Source: Vreelandella glaciei
Lineage (GTDB): Bacteria; Pseudomonadota; Gammaproteobacteria; Pseudomonadales; Halomonadaceae
Assembly: GCF_013415125.1 (NCBI RefSeq)
Contig: NZ_JACCDE010000021.1
Span: forward strand, 1 to 64,000
Length of the DNA: 64,000 bases
Direction of reading: 5' to 3'
Shown here: positions 63,604 to 64,000 of the stretch, piece by piece
How the letters are laid out: every line of letters starts with the position of its first letter
Numbering within the stretch: position 1 is the first letter of the stretch
The notes under the pieces: model-generated
The model's database searches: none
The model's input: the letters and a program-made list of their open reading frames with translations, nothing else
What the model was told of the DNA's origin: nothing
Position numbers and translations under genes: made by a program

Positions 63604-64000
63604 TGGCTCACCCGCATCGCTAGGCCACCCGCAGTGAGCATCGCTGGCGCATCATTGGTCAACGCCTGAAGGTTTAAGCGCTTATTGACCAGCATGCGCT
63701 GGAAGGGGTTGGCAATGGTCACCGACATACCACTGTCTTCAGCAATCCGTTCGGCAAGACCGGGAATCACGCTCGATCCGCCTGCCAACACAATGTGTTG
63801 CACCTCTTGCTGACGCCCGGCGGTGTAGTAAAGCTGCAAGGAGCGCCCTACCTGCTGCACTACGGTTTCCAGGAAAGGATTGAGGACGCGCTCAGGGTAA
63901 TCATCAGGTAGTCCGCCACGTTTTTTAGCGAAGCCCGCTTCCTCCATACTCAAATCGTAGCGTTCGCGAATCGCATCGGTAAGCTGGCGGCCACCGAAAA
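63600..64000 (-). CDS. pilM: Type IV pilus protein PilM, N-terminus outside the window
   Basis: About 133 C-terminal residues are visible; the coding frame continues through 64000 (upstream codons read FGGRQLTDAIRERYDLSMEEA). It is an actin-like ATPase (FtsA family) with LAGGSSVIPGLAERIAEDSG and the ending LTAGGLAMRVSQ. It binds the PilN N-terminus in the cytoplasm and aligns the pilus machine. First gene of pilMNOPQ-aroKB. Confidence 0.93.
   Translation of the reverse strand, partial: FGGRQLTDAIRERYDLSMEEAGFAKKRGGLPDDYPERVLNPFLETVVQQVGRSLQLYYTAGRQQEVQHIVLAGGSSVIPGLAERIAEDSGMSVTIANPFQRMLVNKRLNLQALTNDAPAMLTAGGLAMRVSQ

Overview
The window is chromosomal DNA from a gammaproteobacterium, most likely Halomonadaceae (Halomonas/Vreelandella type). 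The reasons are the acidic, GC-rich housekeeping proteins, the gene order (pilMNOPQ-aroK-aroB, gltBD, pyrG-kdsA-eno, mutS-fdxA, recA-recX-alaS-lysC-csrA-tRNAs, smc/zipA/ligA) and a sodium-pumping oxaloacetate decarboxylase (oadGAB). This placement is inferred from gene content, not from a database search.

Layout. 1-3.1 kb: the 3' end of an unknown ORF, a 16-bp-period repeat array, an SDR oxidoreductase and a hipBA toxin-antitoxin pair behind three regularly spaced operators. 3.1-13 kb: argA, a phosphate block (pit and a PhoU-like gene, divergent from a CYTH gene), a potassium channel, the yciO/rnm/yciI group and mnmC. 12.9-21.7 kb: a perfect 108-bp tandem repeat, a YheU-like gene, ligA, zipA and smc. 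21.7-28.9 kb: a complete ccmABCDEFGHI cytochrome c maturation operon on the minus strand. 29.0-31.7 kb: an SOS-controlled two-gene unit (a LexA/UmuD-like protein without its catalytic serine, then yigZ) and an IS1111-type IS110-family element lying inside a palindromic repeat. 31.7-36.9 kb: oadGAB, dusC and three tRNA genes. 37-46.9 kb: csrA, lysC, alaS, recX, recA, pncC/cinA, mutS and fdxA. 46.9-57.4 kb: a CsrB/RsmZ-type small RNA with a perfect GacA-type upstream box, eno, kdsA, pyrG and gltDB. 58-64 kb: aroB, aroK and pilQPONM, with pilM cut by the window edge.

How the parts work together. csrA and the GGA-rich RNA that should titrate CsrA are both here, so the window holds the core of a Gac/Csr circuit. 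recA and the S24/yigZ pair each carry LexA boxes, so they should respond together to DNA damage. Most other genes are housekeeping and sit in tight operons with overlapping start and stop codons.

The most unusual items are: (1) the SOS-controlled, apparently catalytically dead S24 protein; (2) the RsmZ-like RNA with its distant GacA box; (3) the IS1111-type insertion, whose target can be rebuilt from another repeat copy in the window and whose right end carries short matches to both the target and the IS end; (4) three hipBA operators with centres exactly 50 bp apart; (5) three separate intergenic arrays with a 16-bp period.
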